This document shows, piece after piece, positions 1-10,456 of a stretch of 64,000 nt of DNA. The notes under the pieces were generated by a model, which saw nothing but the letters and a program-made list of their open reading frames with translations, did not search any database and was not told the DNA's origin. Origin of the DNA: Hymenoscyphus infarciens (lineage: Eukaryota > Ascomycota > Leotiomycetes > Helotiales > Helotiaceae). Made by a program: the position numbers and the translations under genes. The stretch spans positions 1 to 64,000 of the forward strand of contig LLCB01000209.1 of assembly GCA_001414345.1 (NCBI GenBank), given 5' to 3'. Every line of letters starts with the position of its first letter. Positions within the stretch are counted from its first letter, which is position 1.

Positions 1-250
1 TTATTAACGCGAAAACTAAAGGTAAAGAGTAAAGACAGCTCTAAACGATGCTAATATATAAGAGGTACGAAACCGAACAACGACATACGTCGGCTAATAT
101 AAAAGCCCGAACCCTACGAAGTACGTCTAAAAGCTCGGACGTACGTAACCTTCCTAAATTAGACAATGTAAAACAACAACTACTGAAACCTTATATATAT
201 AGCATATGCTATATAATCTCGGCTATATAGGACGGCATGCCGTCATAATA
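1..250 (-). mobile_element. Decayed end of a TIR element (same family as 49651-51010)
   Basis: The first 250 bases match the reverse complement of about 50720-50966, the right end of the complete element at 49651-51010. Shared blocks include the TTATTAACGCG stretch, the GATGCTAATATATA block, the palindrome GACGGCATGCCGTC and a hairpin around GTACGTCCG. Most differences between copies are C/T or G/A transitions, as expected for RIP-type decay. The outermost ~40 bases of the terminal repeat lie outside the window. No coding capacity is visible. Confidence 0.8.
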
Positions 251-780
251 TGCCTCTTCTTCTATAGTATATATTTCGTACTATTATATATATAATCTTT
301 CTAAATTAGATAATATAAAATAATATAGCTAAAAGCTAAATATACTATAGCTGAATCTTATATATAACGAGTACTCTCGGCTTCTAGAATAGCCTAGATA
401 ATAGGCTATTATAAGAATAATAGTTCTTCTAGCTAAGAGCTAAGTAAATACTTAGTCTTAGTATTTTCTATGATTTTAATAGTAAATCCTAATTATTTAT
501 AATTCTAAGAGATTATATATAAAAGTCTTATTATAAGTCTTTTATACGAATTAAAAATTTCTATAATAGCTTTTTAATATAGTAAAGTGGATTTCTAAAA
601 AGAAAATATAAGGTATATAATATCTATTTAGTACTATAAAGTACGAACGCCAAAAACGTGTTATTTATCGATTATCATTGCTTTTTTAAACGATATTCAT
701 TATATTAGATAAGAATTTATGATACTTATCATATAATATATATCGCGATAATCTAATATAATATCGTATTGCCGCCTAAG
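251..780. repeat. AT-rich relic DNA without a gene
   Basis: This is TA-rich sequence with stops in all frames, probably the decayed interior of the element at 1-250. Base composition changes sharply near 780, where ordinary GC content resumes. Confidence 0.6.
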
Positions 781-2526
781 TCTGTGTTCCTCTCATATCG
801 CATCCTCACCCAAGCCTATCCAGAGAAAGGGAACGGGGGTTTCAACCTCAGATCGTTCTAGTTTTCTTGTCTGTTGTTTTTCCTTCTCCTTTGATTTATT
901 CGGGGAAGGAAGATCATAGATGGAAAGGCAACAAACAGGGCAGTGTTGCTTACTTGCCGACCTGGAAGATGCGACGAGCTGATAGCAGATAGCAAGTCTC
1001 CATGTTCTCTTTTTCAACTCCCTTTTCCCTTTCCCTTTCCCTTTTCCCCCTCAACACTCCCGTGCTAACGACAACCCAAGAAGCAACAACAATCCGCACA
1101 GCCGGAGCCCGCGCAACACCCCGCCCTCTCAACCCTCCTTGTCCTCTCAGAAGTAGGTTATCAAGGTAAAAAGGGAAGTATCATAGTGATAGGCCATACA
1201 GATTATGGACTCCAAAGTGTAGATGATAAGGAAATCAAGTATCACCTCATGGAAGTATTATGAGATAGGGAAGAAGTCAAGGATAAAATGGACGGGGACG
1301 AATTCAGAAGAAAAGAAATAAGGGGATGTTCATAGCTGGAGGACTGGGTTTTTTGAGGGGAATGGGGTTTGGGAGTTTTGTTTCGCAAGTCTTTCTTACC
1401 TCGTTGGCAGAAAATAGGCAGAGGGAGAGGGAGTAGGAGACGAGAGGAAATTGCTGACGTCGAGAAGTCCAGATGAAAGTGTTACTGAGGATGTAGAGAT
1501 GTTGAAGACGAGTCACTTTTTAGGGGGATGACGATAGAGGGCTTCGTACAGGATACTGAGACGGGTGTTGTTTGAGAGATTGAGAAATGGAGAAAGGGGT
1601 GTAAGACTGATGAGTTGGTAAAATTGATAAGCGGAGGTGGCGTTTATTTGATGGTTGATTTGATTTGTTTCTCTTGAGTAGATAAGGATAGGAGTGGAGA
1701 CGGTTGAACAACGAAGAAGATCCTTTTGAATGTTGAAACTTTTGTTGACACTTTTGTTGAACAGAACACCTGCTATGCACTGTTAAGCTATATATCGAAT
1801 GGATAACTTTCTCTGAGCGTTGAACCCCCTAATGGTGAACGATGGCAACCTTTTTCATTCGCGTAAACTCCCTTGCTGAAAGTTATTACCCCGAAAAGTC
1901 TAGGAGGATGAAATTGAAACGTAAAATTTTGAAGATAACATATGATGATTGATATTGTTATCTCGAGTGACCTGTGGAAGTAACTCGGGTTTCCTAGTAC
2001 TTCTGGAGAAAATGGTTGGATGAAGGTCTCATTTTCCATTTTCTTGGACCAAGAGATGGGGGTCAGGATAGGTATGAAAATGGAAAGGATCTGTAGGGCA
2101 ATCAAAAGGGTTTGTGAGAATGGAAAAATGCGGTGCCAATGGGGGATTGGAAAACAAGTTCGTTATTTAAATATTGAGGTCTGTTGAAATAGCAAAAGGG
2201 GTTGGAGAGGAGAAGAGAAAGAGAATATGACGGAATAAAAGGCGATATGATGCATATCAAACCAATGGTAATTCAAGTTTTGGGAATTTCGCAGATTGTT
2301 GAAAATGAAAAGAGAATGAAATACATAACTGAAGGCAATGGAAAGGTACAGGTAAAATGAAGACATAGCAAAAAGAGAAGAGGGATAGTAAAAAAAAGTT
2401 ACAATTCAAATCTTGATCTAAAAAAAACCCCTCCAAAATCATGATATCCCAACGCCTCGCTATATCTATACCCGGTAACTCGTGGCCTCCAGAAACAAAA
2501 CAAAAGAACACCTCCAGAACCAGACA
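781..2526. other. Intergenic, no gene recognised
   Basis: The composition is normal, but only short overlapping ORFs without recognisable domains are present. The right part (2400-2526) is probably the 3' UTR of the Arl3-type gene on the minus strand. I see no RNA gene and no repeat. Confidence 0.4.
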
Positions 2527-3232
2527 TCACCTCATCACCGGCGGTCTTCCCTCCTTATTCCATTTAACCCTCGTTCTGACCCACTCCACCGCCTCCTTAA
2601 CCCCCGTCCCCGTCAGCGCACTAACAGGCAAAACCCTAGAATCCCTTATAGCATTCCCCTTACTCCCTTCAAAAACCTTCTTCACAAGCCCTTCCTTAAT
2701 CCTCACAACCTCCACACAATCCTCTCTATCCTGTTTATTCGCCAATACCAAAAGCGGCACACCCTCCGTCTCACTATGAGACAATACATCTTCCAGCACT
2801 AATCTGCATTCTTCTAATCTGTCGCTATCTTCGTGTTCTAGGTTCCCGTCCCCGATATCTGTGCTGTCGATTACGAAGACTATGGCGTGACAGGAGGTAT
2901 AGTATGACTGCCAGAGTTTCCGCAGAGAATGCTGACCGCCAACATCCCACATCTTTATGTACATGTCCGGGAGGGTGATGGTGGAGACATTTTGGCCTAC
3001 TGTTGGGACGGTTTTGAGTTTGGGCGGGGGGGCGGAGGGGAGGAAGAGGGATTTCACTTGTTCGTGGAAGGTAGTTTTGCCCGCGTTGTCGAGGCCAAGG
3101 AGGAGGACGGAGTATTCTGCAAAGAAGAAGAATTAGTATTGGAATCTTAGAATCGGGAAGGGAAGAGGATGTGGGTTAGAGACCTTCTTTACTTGTCGCG
3201 TACAAGTAGAGGCCTTTTGCGAGGTGATACAT
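2527..3232 (-). CDS. ARL3: ARF-related small GTPase, ARFRP1/Arl3 type
   Basis: This is a two-exon gene: exon 1 3184-3232, a 67-nt GT-AG intron, exon 2 2527-3116, giving 212 residues. The protein opens with MYHLAKGLYLY, the characteristic start of yeast Arl3p and animal ARFRP1. It lacks the Gly2 myristoylation site of classical ARFs; family members use an acetylated N-terminus for Sys1-dependent Golgi targeting. G-motifs are GLDNAGKTT (about 24-32), DVGGQ (74-78), NKQD (143-146) and SAL (182-184). A short acidic insertion (GDGNLEHED) follows the DST of the G3 region. The inferred role is recruitment of trans-Golgi factors such as Arl1 and golgins. Exon 1 was found by phase: codon 17 (GAA) is split across the intron and the P-loop follows directly. 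It is divergent from the membrane-protein gene at 3690. Confidence 0.93.
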
Positions 3233-3689
3233 GATGGCCTGCTCTCTAGCTCGAGGGTACCCTATTTGATGCCGGTTTATGAAGAGAGATTAGAGACTGG
3301 AAGCCCTAACGACAGAGGCATATGCTTCTTCATATGGAACCTATCAATTTATCTGGTGTTGTCGAGTTGAAGGCTGAGACGGAAGGTGCTTGGCCCACCT
3401 TGCTGGCCTCTTCGCAAGGCTGAGGTGAGAGAAGATGAGCCAATGAGGGTCGATGTTGATAGATGTGGCTGAAATATGGGGCACGAGTTGTGGCTGGTAG
3501 TCTATCTCCCCCTCAACGCGCTTCCAAGTTTGTTTTAGAAACACATCTTACCCTCATAACAAACGGAATTTAACAGTCTTGAAATTCTGTTGTATGACTA
3601 CCTACACTTTGACTGTTCTTCCCAAATCTTCATTTAAGCAGGAGCAGACACTAGGGAAAGTATCGCAAGTTGTGGTCAATGTGGTGAAG
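3233..3689. promoter_or_regulatory. Shared intergenic region of a divergent gene pair
   Basis: The 457 bases between the start codons of the Arl3-type GTPase (minus) and the membrane protein (plus) must hold both promoters and 5' UTRs. No clear TATA box or palindromic operator stands out. The GTPase start context is ordinary. Confidence 0.4.
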
Positions 3690-5606
3690 ATGGCACCAGT
3701 GGAGATAGTCTCGGCTCCTAGGCAAGTTTATTTCATCGCGTTTTCATCGCGTTTTCATCGCGTTTTTCTCGTTACTCTGGCCTCCTGTATCATCTCAAAT
3801 AAAATATATTTTTCTTTATTAGCGATCTGAAAATCAAAACTTCCCTTCCTTCAAAACCAAACTCTATTATTCAACCTTCTGAATAACCGCTGATGACGTA
3901 TTTCACAGCCGGATCCCAGCAACCATCACAGGAAGCCAATTCTTCCTAATCGGATATCTCGTCTTCGTAGCAGGTCGAACAATTTATCGATCAAAACTTG
4001 CTCTTACTCCATCTTCGGCCACTAGACTTCGCGAGCCTTCACGTCGAGGTCATGTTAGGACATTTTCAGTCTTGGCGTTTGCCAGTTTGTTTTCCGCTGC
4101 GTTCTTTGGCTTGAAGTATGCTAGTTTGTCTTATCGAGTATGGGCTGCTGAGAGAGGCGTTGAGTTGCCTACGACGTGAGTTACTTGGACTGATTTAATA
4201 ATACTTTTTGAATAACGAGTAAAATAGTTTATTCGGTGATGATGGAGCATTTCGTGGAGGTGAACATCCTGGACGAGTCCATATCGTGAAATGGCTTAAT
4301 GATACACCATTTTATCGAGATGCTCTTGAAATAATCTCTGAGAAACAACGGCATTTCTGGTGGGGTCAACAAGCGAATCTTGGACTTACTTCCTGGAGCA
4401 TGTTTCTAGCGATCGAAGGTCGACGACGCAAAATCTCGAATCTATGGGTGTTTTTGGCTCTTTCGCAGCTCATCAATCTTTCTTTTGCACAAAACTTGTT
4501 CTTCATTGCCGTCTTACTTACTCCCGTTCCGCTACCGGAGAATGTCAAGGAGATTACGAGAGATTCGATGGGTATTACTTTAAGCAGGTCAGCTGACATT
4601 CCTCGAAAAGGGGGATTGATTTATTAATTGTCGATAGATTTTCCCAGATCAAAGAGAAGTTCATTGCGACCAAACCAGAAGGATTCATACCCCATACTGG
4701 ACTTTATATCAGTCTCCTCATCGCCAACTTCACGTCTATCTTCCTCATTCCCTTTGCCTCCAACACACACTCATTCCCAACAATCACCATCATCTCCCGC
4801 ACCCTTCCATTCTCGTTCCTGGCTCTACCCTACATAGTCCCACAATCATGGGGGAAGGTCCATACGACCCCTCATTCGCCACAATCAACCTACTCAACAA
4901 TCTTCCGTACGATTTCCACCATATCCTTTCTCCTCCATGCAAAGGCTACAACCCTAGGACTTCTCTACAACACGCCGGAAGAATACACTTACAGACACTC
5001 TATTCTGCACCCCTTTACCTCTGACCATCACTCTACTTTGGACCGTGGATCCACAGCTATAACTAGACTTCTTGGGGCTATTGGTGAACATCCTGCTGTT
5101 AGTGCTGCGGGATGGGATGTCCTACTCTCAGGATTGAGTTTAGGGATTTGGGCTGCGGTTAGAGGACTGGATGCAAAGGATATGTTGGGGTCTAGTATTC
5201 CCTTCTTTGGAGCTGCTGAAAAGGAGGTTGAGCAGATTGAGGAAGAAGTCGATGACCACGTTAAGAAAGAATTGTTTGTCTTCCCTAATCCCACTGCCCC
5301 CCCCCCCCCCCCCCACCCACACCCTACATTAGACTAACAACCTCCAGAATATCCGCACCCTCCCCTGCTCGTCGTACACCAGGCAGACCAAGAAAGTCAA
5401 CAAATGGGAAACGCGGGAGACCTAAGAATAAGACTTCTCTACCGGAGGATGCTTATCAACCTGATGGACAGGAATCAGTCGCAGAAGGTGACGAGGAAGC
5501 GGGAGAGGATTGGGAGAGCGCTGCGTTGGCTTGGGGTGGTATCGCAGTTGGTGGTTTGGGGTTTGGTGGGGCGGGAGTTTATGGTGGGGAGGTTAGGGCG
5601 AGATGA
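3690..5606 (+). CDS. Polytopic membrane protein with C-terminal AT-hook-like motifs (unknown family)
   Basis: I do not recognise the family. Five exons join in phase to 517 residues: 3690-3721, 3909-4175, 4228-4587, 4638-5273 and 5348-5606. Intron 1 starts with GC (AG|GCAAGT) rather than GT. Hydrophobic segments occur near residues 18-34, 63-80, 155-180, 244-260, 275-292 and 395-410, so this is an integral membrane protein with about 6-8 passes. The segment before the last exon is acidic (EQIEEEVDD). The last exon carries TPGRPRK and KRGRPKNK, two AT-hook-like motifs at about 442-460, then an acidic stretch and a glycine-rich end (GGIAVGGLGFGG). Intron 4 (5274-5347) has a weak GTTTGT donor, a CTAAC branch site and a 17-base C run. 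If it is not spliced, the protein ends with a proline/histidine tail at 5337. The exon chain is well supported by phase; the function is unknown. Confidence 0.72.
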
Positions 5607-6523
5607 ATTTGATGGGTATGAGTGTGGTTATGGAACAGAGGGGGGGTGGATGGGGTGGGGGTTTTGTTGTTGGAGGGTTTTTGATGTATGTTAAGTGAGG
5701 AAGCAACAAAGCAGAGCTGTTGTTGGATACAAATTTCGTCGGCGTTATGAAAATATGGAGTTGACTTTAGTCGGCATTGAGGAATGATTGGCCGCAAAGG
5801 CGTGGTAGGTATGTCTTCTTGGAGGAACCGAGGAAGCCAGCGATGCGCTTTTCTCATGAATAACTTTTCGCCGTCGAATCGTCAGGCATGTTATCGAAAT
5901 CCCCCCTACCTAATTGAAGCTAAGCTAATTGCTGCCGAGCTTTCGTTTGCTGTCGTTTCTAGGGTACTGTGCCGCTACGCGTAAATGATGGATGAACTAG
6001 GCCTCTAAACCCAATTTTCGCGTGCTGGACATTTGGTGTGAGCGTAGGTCGTATTCGGGAATGAGAAAGGTTGAAGAAGCACATGGGTCCACCAATGAAC
6101 ACTTGTGGATCCAGGAATAAAAATGGTTGAAGAGGGAAAAATGCGGTTGAGTGGGAAGGCTATCTATATATTACGTCTCCTAACCTGACTAATTCAAACC
6201 ACAGAATGCTTGGAGTAAATGTTTTCACCATTTCTCCTTTCCTATTCCCTATTGTACAAAATTTCTTTAAATATATAGTCTCTAAGCTCTGAGCTAATAT
6301 AAGAATCATTAGTCTACTGTATTCGTCGGTTCTTAGTTAGCTACAACCTGAGAGTATTAAGTAATTATTTTAAGGACTTTTGTTATCTAATTATATTATC
6401 CAAGAATGTCAAAACTACAGATCTAATATAATTTAAATTTTATAGTACCACTAGTTTTTCACTCTTTTCCTGTTATATTTTATTGAATATAATTATTCTC
6501 GAGTACTTAACATAACTAAGTTA
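5607..6523. other. Intergenic, becoming AT-rich
   Basis: There is no supportable gene. The first 550 bases have normal composition; from about 6230 the sequence becomes TA-rich and merges with the MITE that starts at 6524. Confidence 0.4.
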
Positions 6524-7101
6524 GGCTCTGTTTGGATTAGATTATTTAGAGAGGATTATTTTAGGGATTATTTAGAATTAGTTAAGATTATTTAGCTCTA
6601 AATAATCCTAGATTATTTAAAAGGATTAATAATAATACGAACCTCCGAACACCTCTATAAGTATCAATTCACTCTTATAGGTATTAATACACCTCTCTTA
6701 AGTATCGTATATATAAATTATAAAAAAGATAGACTTAGCTTTTTTATATACTTAGGTTAGAGCTCTTAAGACGGTCGATACTAAGAGAGCGCTTTTTGAA
6801 TTACATTTGCGATAATAAAAGGCTCTAGAGAAGGAGTAATTATAGGCGATATCGCTCTTCTTCGTTATCTTACTCTATAGTAAGTAGTAGTAGTAGTAGT
6901 AGAGGTATAGGTATATAGAGTATTAAGAGTAGATAACCTAAATTCTACTCAAAATCGAGTAGATTTTATTTTAGTAAGGGATTAGTTGAGATTATTAAAT
7001 AATCCTTGAAATATACTAACGTGTTTATATTATAGAGCTTATTTGAGATTATATTATAATCTTTAAAATAATCCTTGAAATAATCTAATCTAAACAGGGC
7101 C
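6524..7101. mobile_element. Harbinger-like MITE with TTA target duplications
   Basis: This is a 578-bp non-coding element. It starts GGCTCTGTTTGGATTAGATT and its right end, read inverted, starts GGCCCTGTTTAGATTAGATT; similarity continues for about 50 bases through AGGATTATTTTA. It is flanked on both sides by TTA (6521-6523 and 7102-7104). The GGSCCTGTTTGG-type terminus and 3-bp TWA duplication are hallmarks of the PIF/Harbinger superfamily. No transposase remains; the interior is AT-rich and includes an AGT trinucleotide run near 6880-6900. Confidence 0.82.
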
Positions 7102-7747
7102 TTAATATAATAACGTTCTATGTCTGTTGAAATAACGCTATCTGTCAAAATAAAATTCACCAAATATAATAATTCAAAATAGCTAGAAGAATTAGATTAA
7201 GTAAGAGAATTTAGTGATGTTTTAAAAGCTATAGCAATAGATACTTATTTCTACAATAGTTATAAAATAGTAATTTCTAGAATAATTAGATTAGCTGAAC
7301 AGAGTTTAGAGGCTTAAGCACTTGACTATTACTAGGTTGGTTAGGCTAGAATCAGCTAGGTCTTTAAATAGTGAATCAAGTATACTAGGCATCTATCAGT
7401 GCAATTAAACTCCGAAAATTAGCCGTCGCTTAAACCTCTGTATATAAATGCCTTAATATCTTCTCTCAATCCACTCACACTCTCTCTCTTATCCACATCC
7501 TCTGAACTCTCCAATTCACTAAAGTGAAACAACCACACGAAAAAAGCCCTCCAACAACCACAAAGTGGTACAGATACCCCTCACTCAAGAATAATTAGAC
7601 TTGGATGAAGGAACCAGAAGTAAGTACTCCTAAATAAATAATAAAGACACATTTCTCATTCCCATTTCATTCGCTTGTAACCCCTATTCAAGTGTGCCAA
7701 ATGTTAACAACTATTTATTAACAGGGTGCAACACAATTAGAGCTACC
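7102..7747. other. AT-rich flank and possible 5' leader
   Basis: No gene is resolved. An ATG at 7605 is followed after five codons by a good GTAAGT donor (7620), and CAG acceptors occur at 7690 and 7730, so this part may be the spliced leader of the ORF at 7748. No joining keeps the downstream frame open, so I left it out. Confidence 0.3.
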
Positions 7748-8107
7748 ATGAAAACCGAAATGGCGGCTTCCAAGCAAAGTTTAGAGGGGTCTAAAGAAGA
7801 GATCCGAAAGCAAGAAGAGGAGACCAGGGAGATGGAGGAGAGGAGTAGGGGATTGTATGAAGAGCTTTCAAGGCTGCGTAAAGCGATGGGGGAGAATATA
7901 GGTCTTTGGGAAGCTGCAGTGGAGATTTCCCAAGCTGGAGTAAAGGCTTCAAGAGAGGGGTTGGAGAAAGATGGAAAGGCGCCGAACCTTCTAAATGCTT
8001 TCAAGGAGATTTCTACAGCTGGCTTGAAGGTTACAAAAGAGGCATTGGGCGAGGAAGCGGAAGGGCATTCAGGTAAAAATGAGGGAGAGGAGGAACAGAG
8101 TATTTAA
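7748..8107 (+). CDS. Small coiled-coil hypothetical protein
   Basis: The product is 119 residues from the first ATG of the open frame; the frame is open upstream to 7694 but has no earlier ATG. Residues 1-55 are rich in E, K, R and Q with heptad-like spacing (KEEIRKQEEETREMEERSR), predicting a coiled coil. Two related segments follow, EISQAGVKASREGLEKDG and EISTAGLKVTKEALGEEA, about 32 residues apart, which looks like an internal duplication of an amphipathic helix. The C-terminus is acidic. No family is recognised, and an upstream exon is possible. Fungal small coiled-coil proteins of this kind are common and mostly uncharacterised. Confidence 0.5.
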   Translation: MKTEMAASKQSLEGSKEEIRKQEEETREMEERSRGLYEELSRLRKAMGENIGLWEAAVEISQAGVKASREGLEKDGKAPNLLNAFKEISTAGLKVTKEALGEEAEGHSGKNEGEEEQSI

Positions 8108-9240
8108 TTGGGTTTACGTCGTCTAGCAGTAGTTTGTGAGAAGTTGAGGGCAAGGGGAGAAGACTGGTGAATATGGGAGTCGACAACATGGCTTCGGGGT
8201 CCAAAAATGGAATTTCAGTCATAACGTCTTTTTGGTTTTTCCTTGAAATGATCAACCTAAACTTGGTTGACTTGCGGCCTAAAGAGCCCATTCCAATATT
8301 GAAACACGTCCGTAATCGAATTACCAACTACAAACGCTGCTGATGCTAGTAGACTGTGGGGGGGAAAAGCTCCTTCGAAAGGCCAGAAGCCAAACCTAAG
8401 GAAAGTAGCTTTTTGCGTGAATGGGTAGTTAATTGTTGCATTGCGTTTATGAGAATACTTAGCATACATGTCAACGAAGGCAACGAGCCCCTTCAACCTA
8501 CAAGAAGGTACATATACATTGTGGCAAGTCGTTGTTCAAAGATGAAGCGCCTACCTTGCATGTGAGGCGGCGTTGGTACCTTGCTTTTGTTTTTACTGGA
8601 CAGCGGCTCTACTCTCGTCAAGGCGGACGACGTCGAGTGAAAGAGCAAGAGCGACCTCGGGTCACGTCGCATGATCGTCGAGTTAAGCAGGGAAGGAACG
8701 GCAGGAGTCTATAAATATCTATCTGAATATTAATTATTAAATCTGCTGCCAGGAAAGAGTTTAAAGGAGTATGTTAATTAAACATAATTCGGAAAGTTAA
8801 AAACGTCCTCAGCTTTGTGAGGTTAGCGGCTTAGTATATGTCTAGCCATAATTGGCCAATTGTAAAAATAGTGAATAAAGCACACCAGCTCAACGTCTGG
8901 CCTGTCATTCAAGTGAAATTTTTTCTCGCCCCACCTCACCTGCTACTCGTGCTCCACGTTTGTAGGTCAAACTCTCGAAAAACAATATGCATTTCTTTCT
9001 ATATCATTATATGTATCCCGAAAACAACTGCAATAAAGAAAACGTAAAAGGAAACGTGCCGATTAAATTTACACCAACCCAGACAGTTCCCCTTTTAGAC
9101 ACGGCTTCTTGACAATGCATCGGCAACTTCTAAGCAACACGCCCCCCCCCCCAGATTTAATACACACATTGAGGAAAAAGAAACGTGACCACTTCACCAA
9201 ACAAGGAAACTCGATTCCATAGCACGTCAAAAGGTCACAC
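8108..9240. other. Intergenic, no gene recognised
   Basis: Only short overlapping ORFs are present. A poly-C run of about 10 lies near 9143. The last part is presumably the 3' UTR of the GPI wall-protein gene on the minus strand. Confidence 0.4.
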
Positions 9241-10300
9241 TTACAAGATCGCAACGGCAACCAAGCCAGCAACGAGACCCCATCCGGTAATCATGTTGGC
9301 ACTAGCAGCACCTGTAAATTGGCCAGGAGTAGCAGTCTCAGTCTGTGAGGGAACAACAACAGTGTTGATAGAAGAGTTCGAGCCAGAAGGTGGTATGATG
9401 ATGCCTGTATGAGTCACTGGGCAGACAGTTGTGTATGCAACTTCAGAGGTGGTGACCACGATTGGAGCGGTGGAATAAGGACACTTGGTGACAGTTGGTG
9501 CGCAAGAGGAGATAGTGACAACTTTGCTGGTGTAAGCTATTGAAGTCGTGAAGTTGGCACCACGGGAAGAGTAGCAAGCAGCATGTTTTTGAGGCGAGAG
9601 AGAGGCACAATCACCACCGATTGGGCTTGGTGTTGGAGTAGGTGTAGTAGATGAGCCCGAGGCATAACAAGCTGCTTGATATTGCGGTGGAAGAGATCCA
9701 CAGCGGCCAACAGATGCTGGATTTGCGGTTGATGTAGCTGAGGCTTTGGATTGGCATTCGGCTTGGTACTTTGGATCAACACCAGCACAACCGCCAAAGG
9801 AGGGATTTACAGTTGCTGAGGAAGAACGATATGCATAGCATGCGGCCTGGAACTGAGGTGTGAGAGAACCACACGCGCCTCCAATTGCGCTAGTTGAGCT
9901 TGATGTTGTCGATTGCTTGGATAAACATTCTTCTCGGTATTTTGGGCCAACGCCAGCACAACCTCCAACGATGTGTGGCGTTGGAGTGGCAGCGACAGTA
10001 GAAGAGCGAAATGCGTAACAAGCAGCTTGAAACTCCAGTGCAAGTGAACCGCAACCACCCCCAATGACGCTGGCAGTCGAGCTTGGGACCACAGAGGAGG
10101 AACAAGATTTGTAGCATTGGGCTTGATTGGCTGGAGGAAGCGAAGCACAATCGCCTCCTACAACAGGCTTAGTTGCACTTGGCGCTGCAGATGAGGATCG
10201 GTTGGTTGGCCGGAGGAAGTGAAGCGCACTCTCCTCCACTCAAAGTTTGGGCTTGTGTGCTGGCGATTGCCAAAGCGAGGGCGATAAATGAGGTCTTCAT
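9241..10300 (-). pseudogene. GPI-anchored cysteine-module cell-wall protein, frameshifted
   Basis: The ATG at 10300 encodes a signal peptide (MKTSFIALALAIASTQA) and the first of eight cysteine modules. The frame then hits a stop after about 43 residues (near 10169). The remaining 320-odd residues are open in the next frame: seven further modules of about 35-45 residues of two alternating kinds, GGxCGSLxPxFQAACYA and GGCAGVxPKYxxEC. They are followed by CAPTVTKCPYSTAPIVVTTS, a type of segment common in fungal wall proteins, a Ser/Thr stretch, and a hydrophobic end (MITGWGLVAGLVAVAIL) preceded by GAASAN, a plausible GPI omega site. Comparing module 1 with module 2 shows that about 17 nt are missing after the PPANQ codons, at about 10203-10208. 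No in-phase intron bridges the break. It is either a recent null allele or an assembly error. Confidence 0.75.
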
Positions 10301-10446
10301 GTTGATTAAGCGTAAAATGATATTGTAACAGCGAATGTTAGTCGAGAAACAGAGAGAGAAAATGTTGAGGAGAAAGCGAAGAAAAGATGGAAAGATGGAA
10401 AGACTGCTTGGTGATGATGAATGGAAAGGGAGGAGATTCCGTGAAA

Positions 10447-10456
10447 CTTATATAGC
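10447..10456 (-). promoter_or_regulatory. TATA-like box of the wall-protein gene
   Basis: Read on the minus strand the sequence is GCTATATAAG, about 150 bases upstream of the ATG at 10300. This is a good core-promoter match for a highly expressed secreted protein. The intervening leader is purine-rich on the plus strand, that is, pyrimidine-rich in the transcript. Confidence 0.5.

Noticed and set aside
7605..7619. Upstream first exon (ATG plus good GTAAGT donor) for the coiled-coil ORF
   Set aside because: None of the available acceptors gives an open frame into 7748-8107.
10169..10212. Short intron to bridge the frame break in the wall-protein gene
   Set aside because: The only GT...AG pair (about 46 nt, GTGCGC to CTGCAG) leaves the wrong phase and hits a stop.
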